Source of the DNA: an uncultured Bacteroidales bacterium
GTDB lineage: Bacteria; Bacteroidota; Bacteroidia; Bacteroidales; Paludibacteraceae
Assembly (NCBI GenBank): GCA_902784425.1
Contig: CACZUS010000005.1
Location: forward strand, 1 to 64,000
DNA: 64,000 bases
Reading direction: 5' to 3'
Below are positions 62,943 through 64,000 of this stretch, in pieces. A program made the position numbers and the translations under genes. Within the stretch, counting starts at the first letter, position 1, and each line of letters starts with the position of its first letter. The notes under the pieces were generated by a model. The model was not told the DNA's origin. It saw only the letters and a list, made by a program, of their open reading frames with translations, and searched no databases.

Positions 62943-64000
62943 TTACGCTTTGTGGTTTTTCACATATTGAGATGGCGTGACACCGAATTTTTCAGAGAAA
63001 CAGTTGCTGAAGTATTTAGGATCTGAGAAACCTACCATGTAGGCAACGTCGGCAATGCTTTGTTTGCTCTGAACCAATATCTCGGCGGCATGTTCCAAAC
63101 GGATGGCTTTGATATATTCCGAAGGTGAACATCCGGTGATTGCCTTCATCTTCCTAAATAATTGTACCCTGCTCAATGCAGTCTTGGAAGCAAGGAACTC
63201 AACAGTGAGATTGCTTTCTGCAATGTTCTGCTTGATGACATCATTGATCTTGGCTATTAGTGTGTCGTCGATACTTTCTGGTATCTCGATGTCTGGCATT
63301 CGCAATATTCGTGTGCGTAGATGCTCTTTTTGCAGCTCTTTGTTTTTGAGTATGGTGGCGATCTTAGCTTTGAGTAGTTCGGCGTTGAATGGTTTGGTAA
63401 TGTAGTCGTCGGCTCCTATGTTGAGGCCTTGCACTTGGTCTTCGACTGTGTTCTCCGAGGTGAGCAGAATGACAGGAATGTGTTGTGTCAACACATCCTC
63501 TTTTATGCAATGACAGAATTCTCGTCCGTCCATTTTTGGCATGACAATGTCAGAGATGATCAAATCTGGTATCTCCTTGCGTGCAATTTGCAAAGCATCT
63601 TCTCCATTGGTGGAGGTGATGACATGATAGTAGGGTCTCAATAAATCATATTCATAACTAAGAATCTCCTCGCTGTCATCTACAATAAGAAGCGTCCGTT
63701 TGCTCTCTTCGTTTGAACTGCTTAAGTCGCTCTCTATGAGTGTGCAGTTCGTTTCCTTTGGTAATTGTTTCTCAGTGCCTTGTGGCAATAGGATAGAGAT
63801 GGTGGTGCCGACACCTTTCTCGCTCTCGATGATGAATTGACCTTTGTTGTATGCGATGAACTCCTGACAAATCTTGAGACCCAATCCGGAGCCTTTTTCG
63901 TTCTTGGTTCCAAAAGTGGTGGTGGTCGTGTTTTTGTCGAATAGCTTCATGCGTTGCTCCTCTGTCATGCCCACACCGTCATCTTGTATGCTCCATTTGA
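62943..64000 (-). CDS. Hybrid two-component regulator (histidine kinase-receiver-AraC), 3' part
   Basis: Partial: the frame is open through the window edge (the codons before 63974 read KWSIQDDGVGM, the kinase G1 box). Visible parts are the end of the HATPase domain (GSGLGLKICQEF), a receiver domain with phospho-Asp in LIISDIVMPKMDG and Lys in YITKPF, and a C-terminal AraC DNA-binding domain (LASKTALSRVQLFRKMKAIT, YMVGFSDPKYFSNCF). This is the hybrid two-component system layout that controls glycan-use genes in Bacteroides. The sensor half lies outside the window, so the ligand cannot be guessed. Confidence 0.93.
   Translation of the reverse strand, partial: KWSIQDDGVGMTEEQRMKLFDKNTTTTTFGTKNEKGSGLGLKICQEFIAYNKGQFIIESEKGVGTTISILLPQGTEKQLPKETNCTLIESDLSSSNEESKRTLLIVDDSEEILSYEYDLLRPYYHVITSTNGEDALQIARKEIPDLIISDIVMPKMDGREFCHCIKEDVLTQHIPVILLTSENTVEDQVQGLNIGADDYITKPFNAELLKAKIATILKNKELQKEHLRTRILRMPDIEIPESIDDTLIAKINDVIKQNIAESNLTVEFLASKTALSRVQLFRKMKAITGCSPSEYIKAIRLEHAAEILVQSKQSIADVAYMVGFSDPKYFSNCFSEKFGVTPSQYVKNHKA

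Overview
The window looks like chromosomal DNA of an anaerobic member of the Bacteroidales (phylum Bacteroidota). The evidence is a SusC/SusD pair with a surface glycan-binding lipoprotein, a gliding-type lipoprotein GldH, a PSP1-family protein, a succinyl-CoA:acetate CoA-transferase typical of succinate/propionate fermenters, a two-CBM20 4-alpha-glucanotransferase, a hybrid two-component regulator with an AraC output domain, and many Bacteroidota-type promoters (-7 box TAnnTTTG, sometimes with a TTTG/TTG -33 box 18-20 bases upstream). Genus cannot be fixed from sequence reading alone. No rRNA, insertion sequence, prophage or CRISPR array was seen; there is one tRNA, tRNA-Leu(UAG).

Layout. 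1-8500 (minus strand): malQ, then a compact cluster holB - psp1 - gldH - trmB - polyprenyl synthase - a conserved hypothetical gene that is frameshifted near its 3' end. 8.7-12 kb (plus): a short palindromic repeat, an Lrp/AsnC regulator, a secreted YD-like protein, and an ABC-F ATPase. 12-15.8 kb (minus): a secreted Hint-domain protein, a stand-alone methionine-synthase reactivation domain, and a GPH-type sugar transporter. 16-32 kb (plus): succinate CoA-transferase, a 2345-residue surface protein with 34 InlB-type B-repeats, and an enzyme-less susC-susD-SGBP operon. 32-44.6 kb (plus): tRNA-Leu, parC - tonB-like - aroK - guaA, a WG-repeat protein, frr - rsgA - sensor kinase, DUF177 - rpmF, and a histidine phosphatase.

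44.6-53.6 kb is the most accessory-looking part. It holds a minus-strand radical SAM gene overlapping a gene for an unrecognised cysteine-cluster protein, an AraC regulator, a secreted flavodoxin/cyclophilin-like fusion, a hydrolase gene broken by an internal deletion, an iron alcohol dehydrogenase, an orphan GldM-C-like secreted protein, and a BspA-like repeat protein. 53.9-58.9 kb (plus): uvrA, a Sua5/YciO protein and an undecaprenyl-phosphate sugar transferase. 58.9-62.2 kb (minus): two paralogous cysteine-motif membrane proteins flanking a beta-barrel protein, and a lipoprotein version of family II pyrophosphatase with an altered DHH motif. The window ends in a small membrane protein and the 3' part of a hybrid two-component regulator.

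How it fits together. Housekeeping blocks (replication, translation, nucleotide and isoprenoid synthesis, repair) alternate with envelope and glycan functions. The best candidates for undescribed biology are the radical SAM/cysteine-cluster pair (44664-46869), the paralogous cysteine-motif proteins with a very late lipobox (58920-60909), the lipoprotein pyrophosphatase, the Hint protein and the giant B-repeat protein. All functional statements are family-level inference from sequence; no database search was run.
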